Notes: generated from the letters alone by a model not told the origin. Numbered from the stretch's first letter, positions 54,642 to 64,000 are shown. The stretch: 64,000 bases of DNA from Brachybacterium muris (GCF_016907455.1 NZ_JAFBCB010000001.1:558001-622000), one strand, 5' to 3'. Program-made: numbers and translations.

Positions 54642-54671
54642 TGCACTCACTGCACTATTTCAGTGAGTGCA
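54642..54671. promoter_or_regulatory. TetR-type operator between efflux pump and regulator
   Basis: TGCACTCACTG (54642-54652) and its exact complement (54661-54671) with an 8-base spacer form an 11+11 perfect palindrome. TACGAT (54691-54696) lies 7 bases before the regulator's GTG, so the operator overlaps the expected -35 of that gene and lies upstream of the pump. Confidence 0.78.
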
Positions 54672-54703
54672 GTTGTTGTGATGTGCCGCGTACGATATGC
54701 GCC

Positions 54704-55375
54704 GTGAGCATCGATCCACAGCACGAGCCGCCGCCGCAGGACGTCGAGGAGCACGCACCCGGAGAGCACGCCCCGGAGCAGGAGCGTGCCCCGGAGCAGG
54801 GACTGCGTGCACGCAAGAAGCGCGCCTCCCGATTGCAGACCCACCGCGCGGCCCTGCAGCTGGTTGCAGAGCACGGCATCGGCGGCGTGACGGTCGAGAT
54901 GATCGCCGAGCGTGCAGGTATCAGCCCCCGCACCTTCTTCAACCACTGGGCCACCAAGGAGGCTGCGCTGCTGGGCGTGGTCTTCACCGACCCCGACGAG
55001 ATCGGGGACGCGCTGCGCGCGAGGCCCCTCGACGAACCGGCCCCGGTCGCTCTTCGAGCCGTGCTTCGTGACTGGATGGCAGCGATGCCCCACGACCAGG
55101 ACCTGCGCGACCTGCGCAAGCGCGTGATGGCCAAGGAGCCGTCCCTGCACGCCATGAACGCCGGCCGCACCGTGCAGCTGCAGGGCGGACTGGTGGCGGC
55201 GCTCGAGGAGCGGCTCTCGGGGGAGGACGTCCACGCTCGCGCGGTGATCGACGTGCAGATCGCCTTCGCTCTGACCCGCAGTGCGTTCATCCTGTCGATG
55301 GCCAGCGGCACCCCCCTGGACCAGGAGTTCGAGCGGGTGCTCGAGCTGTTCGACACCGGCGCGGCCCTCGTCTGA
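54704..55375 (+). CDS. TetR-family transcriptional regulator
   Basis: 223 residues. After a Pro/Glu-rich tail of 40 residues the DNA-binding domain reads RLQTHRAALQLVAEHGIGGV TVEMIAERAGISPRTFFNHW, with the typical helix-turn-helix. The remaining 120 residues form the ligand domain and are variable. The GTG at 54704 is preceded by TACGAT at 7 bases. It should repress the divergent MFS pump and itself through the palindrome at 54642-54671. Confidence 0.9.
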   Translation: MSIDPQHEPPPQDVEEHAPGEHAPEQERAPEQGLRARKKRASRLQTHRAALQLVAEHGIGGVTVEMIAERAGISPRTFFNHWATKEAALLGVVFTDPDEIGDALRARPLDEPAPVALRAVLRDWMAAMPHDQDLRDLRKRVMAKEPSLHAMNAGRTVQLQGGLVAALEERLSGEDVHARAVIDVQIAFALTRSAFILSMASGTPLDQEFERVLELFDTGAALV

Positions 55376-55391
55376 CCGGCTCGCCGGTCGA

Positions 55392-55442
55392 GTGCGACGT
55401 TATGAACAGTTGAGCTGCCTCCAACTGTTCACAACGTCGCAC
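55392..55442. repeat. long palindrome between convergent genes (terminator or dispersed repeat)
   Basis: Two 21-base arms (55392-55412 and 55422-55442) are complementary except at one position (A at 55402), around a 9-base loop. It lies between the regulator and the convergent gene ending at 55534. No T-run follows on either strand. It may be a bidirectional terminator or a palindromic repeat family member. Confidence 0.6.
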
Positions 55443-55533
55443 CCGAAGCGCCGCGGCTGGTCTCCCGGGGTCGCGTGTCGGCTTGCGGCGTCCGGCTCCC
55501 CCTCGGCGGCTCATTCGCTGGGTCAGTGGCGGG

Positions 55534-56538
55534 TCAGCTCCGGGTCAGTCGGCCCGTGCCACCCGTCCAGCCGCGTCCGTCGAGCAGGCGCTCCACGATC
55601 GCCGTGCGTAGGCGCGTGTCCGTGGGCAGCTCGGTTGGTTCGTAGGGCGGGCGACGGTTGAACACGAAGAATACGGCGTCGTCATCGGCCCGGAAGGTCT
55701 TCTCGATCTCCCAGCGGGCCGCGAAGGCACCGAGATTCGACTCCGGGCCGACGATCTCCGGGAGCTCTGCGTTGACCAGCCAGGAATGGCACACGAAAGT
55801 GTGGCCGAAGGAGGTGCGGCTCCCGTCAGCTCCGTTCTCATCCTCGGCCAGGTCACCGAAGTGCGAGGTGAAGAACGTGGTGGCGCGGTCGAAGGAGGCA
55901 TCCACCTCCGCCGACAGCAGGCGCCCGGTGGCCGGGATGTGCGTACCGATCTGCCAGCGCCCTTCACCGGCGCGGTGCAGGTCGAACTGCAGGCGCCCCA
56001 GCCAGAACAGGCGCCCGGTCCAGTTCAGCGCCGTCCACCCCACCGTGTGATGACCGAGCTCCCCGAACGTCGCCCGGTGCACCCGCATCTGCTGGCCCAG
56101 GTCCGACAGTGCCCGCCAGGACTCCTCCTCGCCGAGTCCACGCGCCGCGTGCCAGGCGCGCACCACGTCGGCCGCCACCATGTGCGCGAGGATCACCAGC
56201 AGTCCCTGGCCCGGCAGGATCCGCTCCTGCAGGGCGTTCAGACGCTCGGTGTGCTCCTCCAGCGGCGCTGTCGTGGCGTCGAGCCCGGCCTCCCGTCGCA
56301 GCAGGTTCGCCATCTCGGCGACCGCGCCCAGCAGCTCCTCGTCCGCCGCAACGCGGGGAAGCAGGGGAGCGAGCTCGGTCCGGTCCTGCTCGTCCATGCC
56401 CAGCAGCTCCATCAGGCGCGGGGTACTGCGTGAGGTGAGCATGAGCCGCACGGCGTCGGCCTCCAGCTCGAAGGCGGGCCGCACCGCAGTGGGCGGGTCC
56501 CCGAGGATCCGGGGGCGGTCGTCAGCACGGTTGCTCAT
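55534..56538 (-). CDS. GNAT-like acyltransferase domain protein (DUF5596 type)
   Basis: 334 residues. The C-terminal half, LQFDLHRAGEGRWQIGTHIP, SFDRATTFFTSHFGD, FVCHSWLVNAELPEIVGPES and NLGAFAARWEI, fits the GNAT-like C-terminal domain found with DUF5596 in actinobacterial acyltransferase-like proteins. The N-terminal half is helical. No catalytic residue can be assigned. TACCGT lies 7 bases before the ATG at 56538. Confidence 0.7.
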   Translation of the reverse strand: MSNRADDRPRILGDPPTAVRPAFELEADAVRLMLTSRSTPRLMELLGMDEQDRTELAPLLPRVAADEELLGAVAEMANLLRREAGLDATTAPLEEHTERLNALQERILPGQGLLVILAHMVAADVVRAWHAARGLGEEESWRALSDLGQQMRVHRATFGELGHHTVGWTALNWTGRLFWLGRLQFDLHRAGEGRWQIGTHIPATGRLLSAEVDASFDRATTFFTSHFGDLAEDENGADGSRTSFGHTFVCHSWLVNAELPEIVGPESNLGAFAARWEIEKTFRADDDAVFFVFNRRPPYEPTELPTDTRLRTAIVERLLDGRGWTGGTGRLTRS

Positions 56539-56682
56539 GGGCCACACGGTAGTGGGTGGGGTGGCACGGGCGACGGTCGTGGGCTCGGCGGCGCGGGCGA
56601 ATCAGGAGCGATGCGCCTGGTCCGGCGATACGATCGGGCGTCGACCCCGTACCCGCCGGACGCCGGCGCACAAGGAGCAGCC

Positions 56683-58296
56683 ATGACCACCCCGCAGCCC
56701 AAGGACCCCGCCTCCTCCTCGCCCGACGCCCCCTCGCTCAGCGAGACCGCGACACGGGTGCGCGACGCCTACGCCTTCGAGGGTGGCCGGATCCACATCG
56801 GCGCCATGATCGAGGACGGCGAGCCCAACGCCGCAGTGGCCGTCAACCTGCCGGTCGCGATGCTGAACCGCCACGGCCTGATCGCCGGCGCCACCGGCAC
56901 CGGCAAGACTCGCACCCTGCAGGTGATCGCCGAGCAGGCCGCCCACGCGGGCGCCGCCGTGTTCGTCGCCGACATGAAGGGCGACCTCTCCGGTATCGCC
57001 GTGCCCGGGCCCGCCTCAGAGAAGCTGACGGCGCGCGCCGCCGCCCGCGGCCAGGAGTGGGTATCCCGTGCGGCACCGGTGGAGTTCTACAGCCTGGGCG
57101 GCCAGGGCGAGGGCGTGCCGATCCGCACCACCGTGAGCGACTTCGGGCCGGTGCTGTTGAGCAAGGTGCTGGATCTCAACGAGACCCAGGAGAGCTCGCT
57201 GGGCCTGATCTTCCACTACGCGGACCAGGGCGGTCTGACTCTGCTGGACCTCAAGGACCTGCGTGCCCTGATCCAGTTCCTCACCTCCGACGAGGGCAAG
57301 CCGGAGCTCAAGGGCATCGGTGGCATCTCCACCGCCACCGCCGGGGTGATCCTGCGCAAGCTCACCGCCTTCGAGGCATCCGGGGCCGACGTGTTCTTCG
57401 GCGAACCCGCCTTCGACACCGCCCAGCTGCTGCGCACCAGCGCCGACGGCACAGGGATCATCTCCTGCCTGGAGCTGCCCGGGGTGGCCTCCCGGCCCGA
57501 GCTGTTCAGCACCTTCATGATGTGGATGCTGGCGGAGCTGTACCAGGACCTGCCCGAGGTGGGTGACGCCGAGGTGCCGAAGCTCGTGTTCTTCTTCGAC
57601 GAGGCGCACCTGCTGTTCAAGGACGCCTCCAAGGCGTTCCTGGACCAGGTGGTGCAGACGGTGCGGCTGATCCGCTCCAAGGGCGTGGGCATCTTCTTCA
57701 TCACCCAGACCCCGAAGGACGTGCCCGGGGACGTGCTCGCCCAGCTCGGCAACCGCGTCCAGCACGCCCTTCGCGCCTTCACCCCTGCCGACGCCAAGGC
57801 GCTCAAGGCAACCGCCTCCACCTTCCCCACCAGCGACCATGACCTCGTGGAGGTGATCCCCGCGCTGGGCACCGGTGAGGCGATCGTGACGGTGATGAGC
57901 GAGGACGGCGCCCCCACGCCCGTGGCCATCACCGCAGTCCGCGCCCCGGAATCCTCCATGGAACCGGCACCCGAGGGCGTGATCGCCCAGGCCGTGGCGG
58001 CCTCCCCGCTGAGCGCACAGTACGGCACGGTGGTGGACCGGGAGTCGGCCTACGAGATCCTCGCCGCCCGCGCCGAGGCGGAGGCCGAGGCCGCCGCAGA
58101 GGAGGGCGCAGAGCCGGCGCCGACGTCGACGCGGACAAAGGGCGCCGCGGCCCCTGCCCGGAAGCGCTCCTCCGGTGCGAAGGACGAGGGTGTGCTCGCC
58201 AACCCGGCGGTGAAGTCGTTCCTGCGCTCGGCCGGGACGGTGCTGGGCCGGGAGATCACGCGCAGCCTCTTCGGGACCCGGCGCCGACGGCGCTGA
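56683..58296 (+). CDS. HerA/DUF853-family ATPase
   Basis: 537 residues. FtsK/HerA-type P-loop ATPase: Walker A GATGTGKTRT near residue 70, VFVADMKGDLSG, Walker B KLVFFFDEAHLLF near 305, and FFITQTPKDVPGDVLAQLGNRVQHALRAF. These are the signatures of the DUF853/HerA-like helicase family, often annotated as YjgR. The C-terminus is Ala/Glu-rich then Arg-rich. AAGGAG precedes the ATG at 56683. Role in DNA processing is inferred from family. Confidence 0.88.
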   Translation: MTTPQPKDPASSSPDAPSLSETATRVRDAYAFEGGRIHIGAMIEDGEPNAAVAVNLPVAMLNRHGLIAGATGTGKTRTLQVIAEQAAHAGAAVFVADMKGDLSGIAVPGPASEKLTARAAARGQEWVSRAAPVEFYSLGGQGEGVPIRTTVSDFGPVLLSKVLDLNETQESSLGLIFHYADQGGLTLLDLKDLRALIQFLTSDEGKPELKGIGGISTATAGVILRKLTAFEASGADVFFGEPAFDTAQLLRTSADGTGIISCLELPGVASRPELFSTFMMWMLAELYQDLPEVGDAEVPKLVFFFDEAHLLFKDASKAFLDQVVQTVRLIRSKGVGIFFITQTPKDVPGDVLAQLGNRVQHALRAFTPADAKALKATASTFPTSDHDLVEVIPALGTGEAIVTVMSEDGAPTPVAITAVRAPESSMEPAPEGVIAQAVAASPLSAQYGTVVDRESAYEILAARAEAEAEAAAEEGAEPAPTSTRTKGAAAPARKRSSGAKDEGVLANPAVKSFLRSAGTVLGREITRSLFGTRRRRR

Positions 58297-58312
58297 GCGT
58301 GGGGAGGGGAAG

Positions 58313-58347
58313 CATCTGAGGTCAGATGTCAAGGGGTAGAGCTACCC
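58313..58347. promoter_or_regulatory. cluster of palindromes upstream of the C39-type gene
   Basis: CATCTGA-GG-TCAGATG (58313-58328) and GGGTAG-AG-CTACCC (58334-58347) are perfect palindromes 5 bases apart. GATGTC (58325-58330) and GACATC (58351-58356) also flank the second one. A -10-like TAGCCT lies at 58371-58376. Possibly an operator region; no regulator is encoded nearby. Confidence 0.45.
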
Positions 58348-58489
58348 ATCGACATCCGGCGGCGTGGACCCTAGCCTGATCGGGCCCGGGGCGTTCGGCC
58401 CGCTGGGACGGCCCCGAGCTCGTCGAGGCGGTCAGCGGCGCGCCTGCGGCCCCGGGTGGCCTCCATCCCCCCGCATCGAAGGGACCGAC

Positions 58490-59167
58490 ATGCCCGATCT
58501 CACGACGACCGCTCCCCGGCTGACCCGCCGCGGAGCCCTGCGCACGCTCGGCACCGCCGCGCTCCTCGGGACCGGCCTGGCGGCCGGCAGCGCCGCGCTG
58601 TCGGCGCCGGCCTCCGCCTCCGGCCGCGTCGAGACCGCCTCGAAGCACCTCTACCAGCCGAACTCTTACTACTGCGGCCCGACGTCGGTGTGGATGGTAC
58701 TGAGCGCGAAGATGGCGACGCCGCCGTCGCTCGCGACGATCGCCGCGCACCTGGAGACGGAGGAGTACGGCGCCACCCCGTTCTGGACCATCGACGACTA
58801 CCTCAGCGCGACGATGCCCGGAGCCACCTACAGCTTCCAGAAGGTCCCCACCAAGCCGGCGACCTCCTACTCCGCGAACCTGCTGTGGGAGCGCGTCACT
58901 GAGAACGTCCGCAACGGGTACCCCTCGATCGCGTACTGGCAGGCCTCGGCGGGCTCCTACCCGCTGTGGCACGGGAACACCAGCCGCATCGGGCACTACG
59001 TGGTGATCGACGGCTACGACCCGGACACCCGCGAGCTGCTCATCGCGGACCCCGCGGGCAGCGCCCTGGGCGGGTTCACCGCCCCGGCCTACTACTGGCT
59101 GCCCCTGTGGCAGGTCGCGAACCTGTGCGGCGTTTACGACGGCTGGGACGCGGGCTATTTCTGGTGA
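58490..59167 (+). CDS. Tat-exported C39-type papain-like peptidase
   Basis: 225 residues. The N-terminus TRRGALRTLGTAALLGTGLA is a twin-arginine signal, with a cleavage site likely after SAPASA. The catalytic Cys is in NSYYCGPTSVWMVL (near residue 64), the His in GHYVVIDGYDP, and the Asp in LLIADPAGS, the order of C39-like peptidases. It is secreted folded. It may act on small exported peptides or the cell wall; no partner is visible. ATG at 58490. Confidence 0.82.
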   Translation: MPDLTTTAPRLTRRGALRTLGTAALLGTGLAAGSAALSAPASASGRVETASKHLYQPNSYYCGPTSVWMVLSAKMATPPSLATIAAHLETEEYGATPFWTIDDYLSATMPGATYSFQKVPTKPATSYSANLLWERVTENVRNGYPSIAYWQASAGSYPLWHGNTSRIGHYVVIDGYDPDTRELLIADPAGSALGGFTAPAYYWLPLWQVANLCGVYDGWDAGYFW

Positions 59168-59193
59168 CAGCTGGCTGATCCCGTCGTGAGACG

Positions 59194-59227
59194 AGGGCGC
59201 CCCCGGACGATGGTCCGGGGGCGCCCT
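59194..59227. terminator. intrinsic terminator between C39-type gene and gpmA
   Basis: A perfect 15-bp stem (59194-59208 with 59213-59227) and GATG loop between two convergent genes, so it may serve both. Confidence 0.82.
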
Positions 59228-59265
59228 GCGTTCGGAGCCGATGCGGCATCAGGCACGCACGGCGG

Positions 59266-60012
59266 TCACTTCTTGCCCTGGTTGGCCACGGCCTCGGCTG
59301 CGGCCTTGGCGGCCACGGGGTCGAGGTAGCGGCCGCCCTTCTCCACCACGTCGAAGTTCTCGTCGAGCTCGTACACCAGCGGCTGGCCGGTGGGGATGTT
59401 CAACCCGGAGATCTCCTCGTCGGAGATGCCGTCGAGGTACTTCACCAGTGCTCGCAGCGAGTTGCCGTGGGCGGCGATCAGGACCGTCTTGCCGGCCTTC
59501 AGATCCGGCTTGATGCCCTCCTCCCAGTAGGGGAGGAAGCGGGCCACGACGTCCTTGAGGCACTCGGACTTCGGCATTTGGTCGCCGAGATCAGCGTATC
59601 GGGGGTCCTGGTCCTGGCTGAACTCGGAGCCGAACTCGATGGGCGGCGGCGGTGTGTCGTAGGAGCGGCGCCAGGCCATGAACTGCTCCTCGCCGTACTT
59701 CTCGCGGATCTCGGACTTGTTCATGCCCTGCAGGGCGCCGTAGTGGCGCTCGTTCAGGCGCCAGTCGCGCTTGACGGGGATCCAGTGACGGTCCGCGGCG
59801 TCCAGGGCGAGGTTCGCGGTCATGATCGCGCGGCGCAGCAGGGAGGTATGCACGACATCGGGGTGGATGCCGGCCTCCTTCATCAGCACACCGCCGGCAA
59901 CGGCCTCCTCGCGGCCCTTCTCGGTCAGCGGCACGTCCACCCAACCGGTGAACAGGTTCTTGGCGTTCCAGTCGCTCTCGCCGTGGCGGAGCAGTACGAG
60001 TGTGTAGGTCAT
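59266..60012 (-). CDS. gpmA: 2,3-bisphosphoglycerate-dependent phosphoglycerate mutase
   Basis: 248 residues. It interconverts 3- and 2-phosphoglycerate in glycolysis. [20 protein letters not shown] carries the phospho-His; [13 protein letters not shown] and [14 protein letters not shown] the other His and substrate residues. Length is standard. TACCCT lies 6 bases before the ATG. Confidence 0.97.
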   Translation of the reverse strand: MTYTLVLLRHGESDWNAKNLFTGWVDVPLTEKGREEAVAGGVLMKEAGIHPDVVHTSLLRRAIMTANLALDAADRHWIPVKRDWRLNERHYGALQGMNKSEIREKYGEEQFMAWRRSYDTPPPPIEFGSEFSQDQDPRYADLGDQMPKSECLKDVVARFLPYWEEGIKPDLKAGKTVLIAAHGNSLRALVKYLDGISDEEISGLNIPTGQPLVYELDENFDVVEKGGRYLDPVAAKAAAEAVANQGKK

Positions 60013-60111
60013 GCCCCCAGGGTACGTCCGGCCGCCTGCGTGTGCGAAGGGAACCGGTCCCCCCGGGTCCGCGCACGGGGCGAGGGCCGGGCGCCACAGG
60101 TGGGCGCGGGC

Positions 60112-60537
60112 TCACGCCTCCAGCAGGATCGTCACCGGCCCGTCGTTGACCAGACCCACCCGCATGTGGGCGCCGAAGCGGCCCTCCTGCGCATTGACCC
60201 CGCGCTCCCGGATCGCCTCGATGACCTGCTGGACCAGCGGTTCCGCCACCGGGGCGGGCGCGGCCCCGTTCCACGAGGGGCGCCGCCCCTTGCGCACGTC
60301 GGCATACAGCGTGAACTGGGAGACCACCAGCACGGAGGCTCCCGCATCCAGCACCGAGCGCTCACCGTCCAGGATCCGCAGCTCGCAGATCTTGCGGGCG
60401 ATGGTGGCCACCTGCTCGGGGCCGTCGTCATGGGTGACGCCCACCAGTGCCAGCAGTCCCTCGCCCTCGATCGCGCCGACGACCTCCCCGTCCACCTCGA
60501 CCCGGGCGCCGTCCACTCTCTGCAGCACAGCTCGCAT
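60112..60537 (-). CDS. dtd: D-aminoacyl-tRNA deacylase
   Basis: 141 residues. It removes D-amino acids or glycine mischarged on t[20 protein letters not shown] and [10 protein letters not shown] (the Gly-cisPro-containing end) are conserved. The ATG at 60537 lies 10 bases after the stop of the preceding kinase-like gene, so they are probably one transcript. Confidence 0.95.
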   Translation of the reverse strand: MRAVLQRVDGARVEVDGEVVGAIEGEGLLALVGVTHDDGPEQVATIARKICELRILDGERSVLDAGASVLVVSQFTLYADVRKGRRPSWNGAAPAPVAEPLVQQVIEAIRERGVNAQEGRFGAHMRVGLVNDGPVTILLEA

Positions 60538-60547
60538 GGGGCGGTCC

Positions 60548-62101
60548 TCAGTTCGGGACGATCGAGCTGATCGACCGTTCCTGGGTGGGGGAGTCGTCCC
60601 CCGGGGTGTCGGCGCGGACGTCCCCGTCACCGGGGCGGCTCGAGTCGTTCGAGGTCATAGCGCCCGGCCCCTGTCGATCCACGGGGGAGAGCGGCGGCCG
60701 GGAGGCGAGCGGCTGCTGGCCCGCGGTGAGCGGCTGTTGGCCGGTGGGGACGGGATGGTGCCCGGCCGGGCCCACCCAGCGTGCCGCGGTGGATCCCGGG
60801 AGGCCAGGCTGCTCGGGGCGGGAGCGTTCAGCGGCACGGGCGATGTCCACCCATTGCTCGGCCACCCGCACGATCGCCTCGGTGGCGGCCTCCCAGGCGG
60901 TCTCCTGCTGCCGGTGCGGGCCCGTGGCGAGCGAGAGCACCACCCCGGCCGATCGCAGCGCCAGCTCGGTGGGGTCCACCCGCTGGTCGAACACCGCCTG
61001 CCAGGTGGAGATCGCACGCTCCACCCGGGACTGCATGGCCTTGTCGATGCGGCCTGCGTTGCCGTAGTCAGCCAGCACGCTCAAGTGGGCCAGCAGGCAG
61101 GCCAGGTCGTCCGCGCGACGCCCCGGGCCCACCGTGTCAATGTCCAGCAGGCCCACCACGCGGCCCTCCTGGACGAACACCTGGGCCTCGTAGAAGTCTC
61201 CGTGGACCACGTCATGGGGGCGCATGTCCATCCGCTGCTCGAGCGCCGTCAGACCCTCACGGATGGATCGGACCAGGGCATCCAACCGTGGCCCCAGGGA
61301 CGGCATGGAGGACGCCACGATGCCGGCGTAGAAGTCCACCGAATCCGTCCACGGCGGCCGCAGCGGCAAGGGGTACAAGGACGCAGGCAGGCGGTCCAGC
61401 AGTGCCACGAGGTCCTCCCCGCGGCAGGCATCCACACCCTCGTCCACCACGGCGCGGGCCAGGGGGCGGCCCGGCAGCTCCTGCAGCACCACCAGGCCGT
61501 TGTGGTGCGCGATCACCTCCGGAACCGGCACGCCTGCGGCGAGCAGCCGCTGGTGGCGGTCCACGATCTCGCCACTGCGATGGGGCTGCATCACCTTCAG
61601 GTACACCGCGCCGGACCCCTGCGCCACACGCAGCACGGCGCGCCTGCCGGGCCGGTAGGACACCACGTCGATCGCGATCTGCATGGTGGGGTCGCCGATC
61701 GACACCCCCAGCTCGTGCAGGGTGCGGCCCACCACATCGGGGTAGCACACCAGCGGAAGCATCGGCAGCCAGGGATCGTGGGGGTAGCGCCACACGCGCA
61801 CGTTGATGTCGCCGTCGGTCATCACGAGCGTCTGCTCCGCCACATAGAGGTTCTTCTCACGTTCCCCGATGTGGGCGCTGGCCCCGAACAGCTCCTCGCG
61901 GGCAGGAGCACCGGCACCGTCCAGCTCCGGCCAGGACACCATGGTGCGGAACAGTGCCTTGGTGCTGCGGCCTGGGCGATGGTCCACGTGGTCGAGCTGC
62001 CAGCTGTGCAGCACGCCACCGGAGTTGCCGACGGCCGAGCGGAGCAGGCCTCCCGCTCCAGGGCCGGTCAGCAGCTCCGAGCCGTCCTGCGTTCGTGTCA
62101 T
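60548..62101 (-). CDS. aminoglycoside phosphotransferase-like kinase domain protein
   Basis: 517 residues. APH/choline kinase fold: ATP lobe with [10 protein letters not shown] (Lys), Brenner motif [13 protein letters not shown] and [10 protein letters not shown]. The N-terminal 110 residues form an added domain. The C-terminal 90 residues are Pro/Gln-rich with the repeat [16 protein letters not shown]. The substrate is unknown; antibiotic resistance should not be assumed. TAGAAA lies 6 bases before the ATG at 62101. Confidence 0.8.
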   Translation of the reverse strand: MTRTQDGSELLTGPGAGGLLRSAVGNSGGVLHSWQLDHVDHRPGRSTKALFRTMVSWPELDGAGAPAREELFGASAHIGEREKNLYVAEQTLVMTDGDINVRVWRYPHDPWLPMLPLVCYPDVVGRTLHELGVSIGDPTMQIAIDVVSYRPGRRAVLRVAQGSGAVYLKVMQPHRSGEIVDRHQRLLAAGVPVPEVIAHHNGLVVLQELPGRPLARAVVDEGVDACRGEDLVALLDRLPASLYPLPLRPPWTDSVDFYAGIVASSMPSLGPRLDALVRSIREGLTALEQRMDMRPHDVVHGDFYEAQVFVQEGRVVGLLDIDTVGPGRRADDLACLLAHLSVLADYGNAGRIDKAMQSRVERAISTWQAVFDQRVDPTELALRSAGVVLSLATGPHRQQETAWEAATEAIVRVAEQWVDIARAAERSRPEQPGLPGSTAARWVGPAGHHPVPTGQQPLTAGQQPLASRPPLSPVDRQGPGAMTSNDSSRPGDGDVRADTPGDDSPTQERSISSIVPN

Positions 62102-62156
62102 GGGTCGTTTCTACCAGGTGCGGACCGTCCAGGTACCAGCGCCTATCATGTTGAGC

Positions 62157-62587
62157 ATGTCCGAAGCTGCCGATGCGTACCGTTCCCGGAACCTGCTGGG
62201 GATCCCCGAGACCCGTCTCCCGGAGGACTTCGTCGACGTGGAGGTCGCCGCAGCGCTCGCCGAGCACCGGCCGCCGCGGGAGACCTCGCCCGTGAACACC
62301 CCGAATCACCCCTGGTGTGGGCCGAGCTCGCCCAGGACGCCCTGTGCGACGGTGACGAGATCGCGGCCTACGCCTATGCACGCACCGGCTACCACCGTGG
62401 CCTGGACGCGCTGCGTCGTGCCGGTTGGCGCGGGCAGGGCCCGATCCCGGCATCGCACGCCCCCAACCTCGGGTTCCTCAAGGCCCTGGCGCTGCTGGGT
62501 GAGGCCTCCCGTCGGATCGGGGACGTCACCGAGGCGGACCGCGTGCAGGAGTTCCTGCAGGAAGCAGATCCGTCCCTCCTGGCCTGA
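62157..62587 (+). pseudogene. DUF3151 family gene with a one-base frameshift
   Basis: From ATG 62157 the frame gives SEAADAYRSRNLLGIPETRL and continues to ALAEHRPP, then becomes unlike the family. From about 62270 another frame reads AAGDLAREHPESPLVWAELA and on to AYAYARTGYHRGLDALRRAG, the DUF3151 core, ending at 62587. Adding one base near 62270-62280, in a run of C and G, restores 143 codons, the normal length. Either a recent mutation or a sequencing error. TATCAT lies 7 bases before the ATG. Confidence 0.75.
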
Positions 62588-62646
62588 CCCAGATCGGCCC
62601 GGTTGGTACGATCCTCGCGTCCCCCTCGACCATCTCAGGAGTCGCC

Positions 62647-63963
62647 ATGCCCGCCGTCATGATCGTCGGAGCCCAGTGGGGCGATGAGGGCAAGGGGAAG
62701 GCCACGGACCTGCTCGGTGAGAGCGTCGACTACGTGGTCAAGCCCAATGGCGGCAACAACGCCGGCCACACCGTCGTCATCCACGGCGAGAAGTTCGAGC
62801 TGAAGCTCCTTCCTGCCGGGATCCTCAGCCCCGGCGTGACCCCCGTGATCGGTAACGGCGTGGTGGTGGACCTCGAGGCCCTCAGCGAGGAGATCGAGGT
62901 GCTGAAGGCGCGCGGTGTGGACACCGCCCGCCTGCGCATCAGCGCCAACGCCCACGTGGTGGCCCCCTACCACCGCACCCTCGACAAGGTCACCGAGCGC
63001 TTCCTGGGCAAGCGCGCCATCGGCACCACCGGCCGTGGCATCGGCCCTGCCTACATGGACAAGGTGGGCCGGCTCGGCATCCGCATCCAGGACCTCTTCG
63101 ACGAGTCGATCCTGCGGCAGAAGGTCGAGGGCGCGCTCCGTCAGAAGAACGCGCTGCTGGTCAAGCTGTACAACCGGCGCGAGGTGGAGATCGACGAGAT
63201 CACCGAGCAGCTGCTGGGCTATGCCGAGATGCTGCGCCCGATGGTGGTGGACACCACCACGCTGCTGAACGACGCGTTGGACCGCGGCGAGGTGGTGCTG
63301 ATGGAGGGCGGCCAGGCCACGTTCCTGGACGTGGACCACGGCACCTACCCCTTCGTGACGTCCTCGAACCCCACCGCGGGTGGCTCATGCACCGGCTCGG
63401 GCATCGGCCCCACCCGGGTGGATCGGGTGATCGGCATCGTCAAGGCGTACACCACCCGCGTGGGTGCGGGCCCCTTCCCCACCGAGCTGGAGGACGAATG
63501 GGGCGAGTTCCTGCAGCGCGTGGGCGGTGAGGTGGGTGTGAACACCGGGCGCCCCCGGCGCTGCGGCTGGTACGACGCCCTGATGATCCGCTACGCGGCC
63601 CGCGTCAACGGCTTCACCGATCTGGTCCTCACCAAGCTCGACGTGCTCACGGGCATCGAGGAGGTGCCGATCTGCGTGGCCTACGACGTGGACGGCACCG
63701 TCCACCACGAGATGCCGATGACCCAGACCGAGTTCCATCACGCCAAGCCGGTGTACGAGATGATGCCCGGCTGGAGCGAGGACATCTCCACCTGCCGCAC
63801 CGTCGAGGAGCTGCCGGCCGCGGCCCGCGCCTACGTGGAGCGCCTTGAGGAGCTGGCCGGCTGCCGGATCAGCGCGATCGGCGTGGGCCCGGACCGCGCT
63901 GACACCATCGCCGTGCACGACTTGCTGCCCGATCCGGCCCAGCAGCGGCCTGCGGGCGCCTGA
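62647..63963 (+). CDS. purA: adenylosuccinate synthetase
   Basis: 438 residues. IMP and Asp to adenylosuccinate with [22 protein letters not shown] (P-loop), [34 protein letters not shown] and TKLDVLTG are diagnostic. AGGAG precedes the ATG. TACGAT at about 62608 is a likely -10. It balances the guaB/guaA branch encoded earlier in the window. Confidence 0.97.
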   Translation: MPAVMIVGAQWGDEGKGKATDLLGESVDYVVKPNGGNNAGHTVVIHGEKFELKLLPAGILSPGVTPVIGNGVVVDLEALSEEIEVLKARGVDTARLRISANAHVVAPYHRTLDKVTERFLGKRAIGTTGRGIGPAYMDKVGRLGIRIQDLFDESILRQKVEGALRQKNALLVKLYNRREVEIDEITEQLLGYAEMLRPMVVDTTTLLNDALDRGEVVLMEGGQATFLDVDHGTYPFVTSSNPTAGGSCTGSGIGPTRVDRVIGIVKAYTTRVGAGPFPTELEDEWGEFLQRVGGEVGVNTGRPRRCGWYDALMIRYAARVNGFTDLVLTKLDVLTGIEEVPICVAYDVDGTVHHEMPMTQTEFHHAKPVYEMMPGWSEDISTCRTVEELPAAARAYVERLEELAGCRISAIGVGPDRADTIAVHDLLPDPAQQRPAGA

Positions 63964-63964
63964 G

Positions 63965-64000
63965 GTGGCCACCCGCCGCACCGATCCCGAGGCCGGCCGC
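63965..64000 (+). CDS. possible start of the next gene (partial)
   Basis: A GTG two bases after the purA stop opens a frame VATRRTDPEAGR to the window edge. Too short to identify. Confidence 0.25.
   Translation, partial: MATRRTDPEAGR

Noticed and set aside
60548-62101. Aminoglycoside resistance gene
   Set aside because: The kinase fold is clear, but the family includes many metabolic kinases. The extra N-terminal domain and core-gene neighbourhood give no support for resistance.

Overview
The window is 64 kb of high-GC chromosome. Gene content (groES with a CIRCE operator, GuaB3, DUF3151 and DUF3817 proteins, HerA-like ATPase, leaderless genes) and codon bias point to an actinobacterium of the Micrococcales, plausibly Brachybacterium-like. 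The genus is an inference, not something the sequence proves.

Layout. 1-8.3 kb: peptide/nickel-type ABC uptake (two-gene permease, fused double ATPase, downstream binding lipoprotein) and a second, divergently placed binding lipoprotein. 8.4-17.1 kb: molybdenum cofactor genes (moeB-rhodanese, moaD, moaA, moeA, moaC, mogA/moaB, moaE), split by an IS21-family element that landed inside a small relBE-type toxin-antitoxin locus. 17.2-19.3 kb: two tandem paralogous membrane-protein genes, both broken. 19.4-25.8 kb: phosphodiesterase, groES-groEL, PH-like membrane protein, RluA-type pseudouridine synthase. 25.8-34.2 kb: an accessory island, described below. 34.2-64 kb: mostly core genes: ThrE-type exporter, Pit phosphate transporter, guaB, guaB3, guaA, purA, pta-ackA, SURF1, gpmA, dtd, a TetR/MFS efflux pair, a HerA-like ATPase and a Tat-exported C39-type protease.

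The island is the most interesting part. A two-gene operon on the minus strand (OLD-like AAA ATPase plus a small TOPRIM/DUF4276-like protein, an architecture typical of anti-phage modules) has its second gene interrupted by an ISL3-family element (26011-32627) with a perfect 8-bp target duplication. That ISL3 element is itself interrupted twice, in opposite orientations, by the same 2581-bp IS21-family element that also sits at 9636-12216. Every insertion has its own target duplication (8, 6, 4 and 5 bp). Removing the insertions in silico restores, in frame, a 428-residue ISL3 transposase and a 195-residue TOPRIM-like protein, so the order of events can be read directly.

Two regulatory themes recur. 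At least 16 genes have a TANNNT hexamer 6-7 bases before the start codon and no Shine-Dalgarno sequence, as expected for leaderless mRNAs. In both insertion sequence families the ribosome-binding site of the transposase gene lies in or beside a long inverted repeat that could block translation of read-through transcripts. Purine genes (guaB, guaB3, guaA, purA) are scattered rather than clustered. The Pit gene, and more weakly the phosphodiesterase gene, have PHO-box-like direct repeats upstream.
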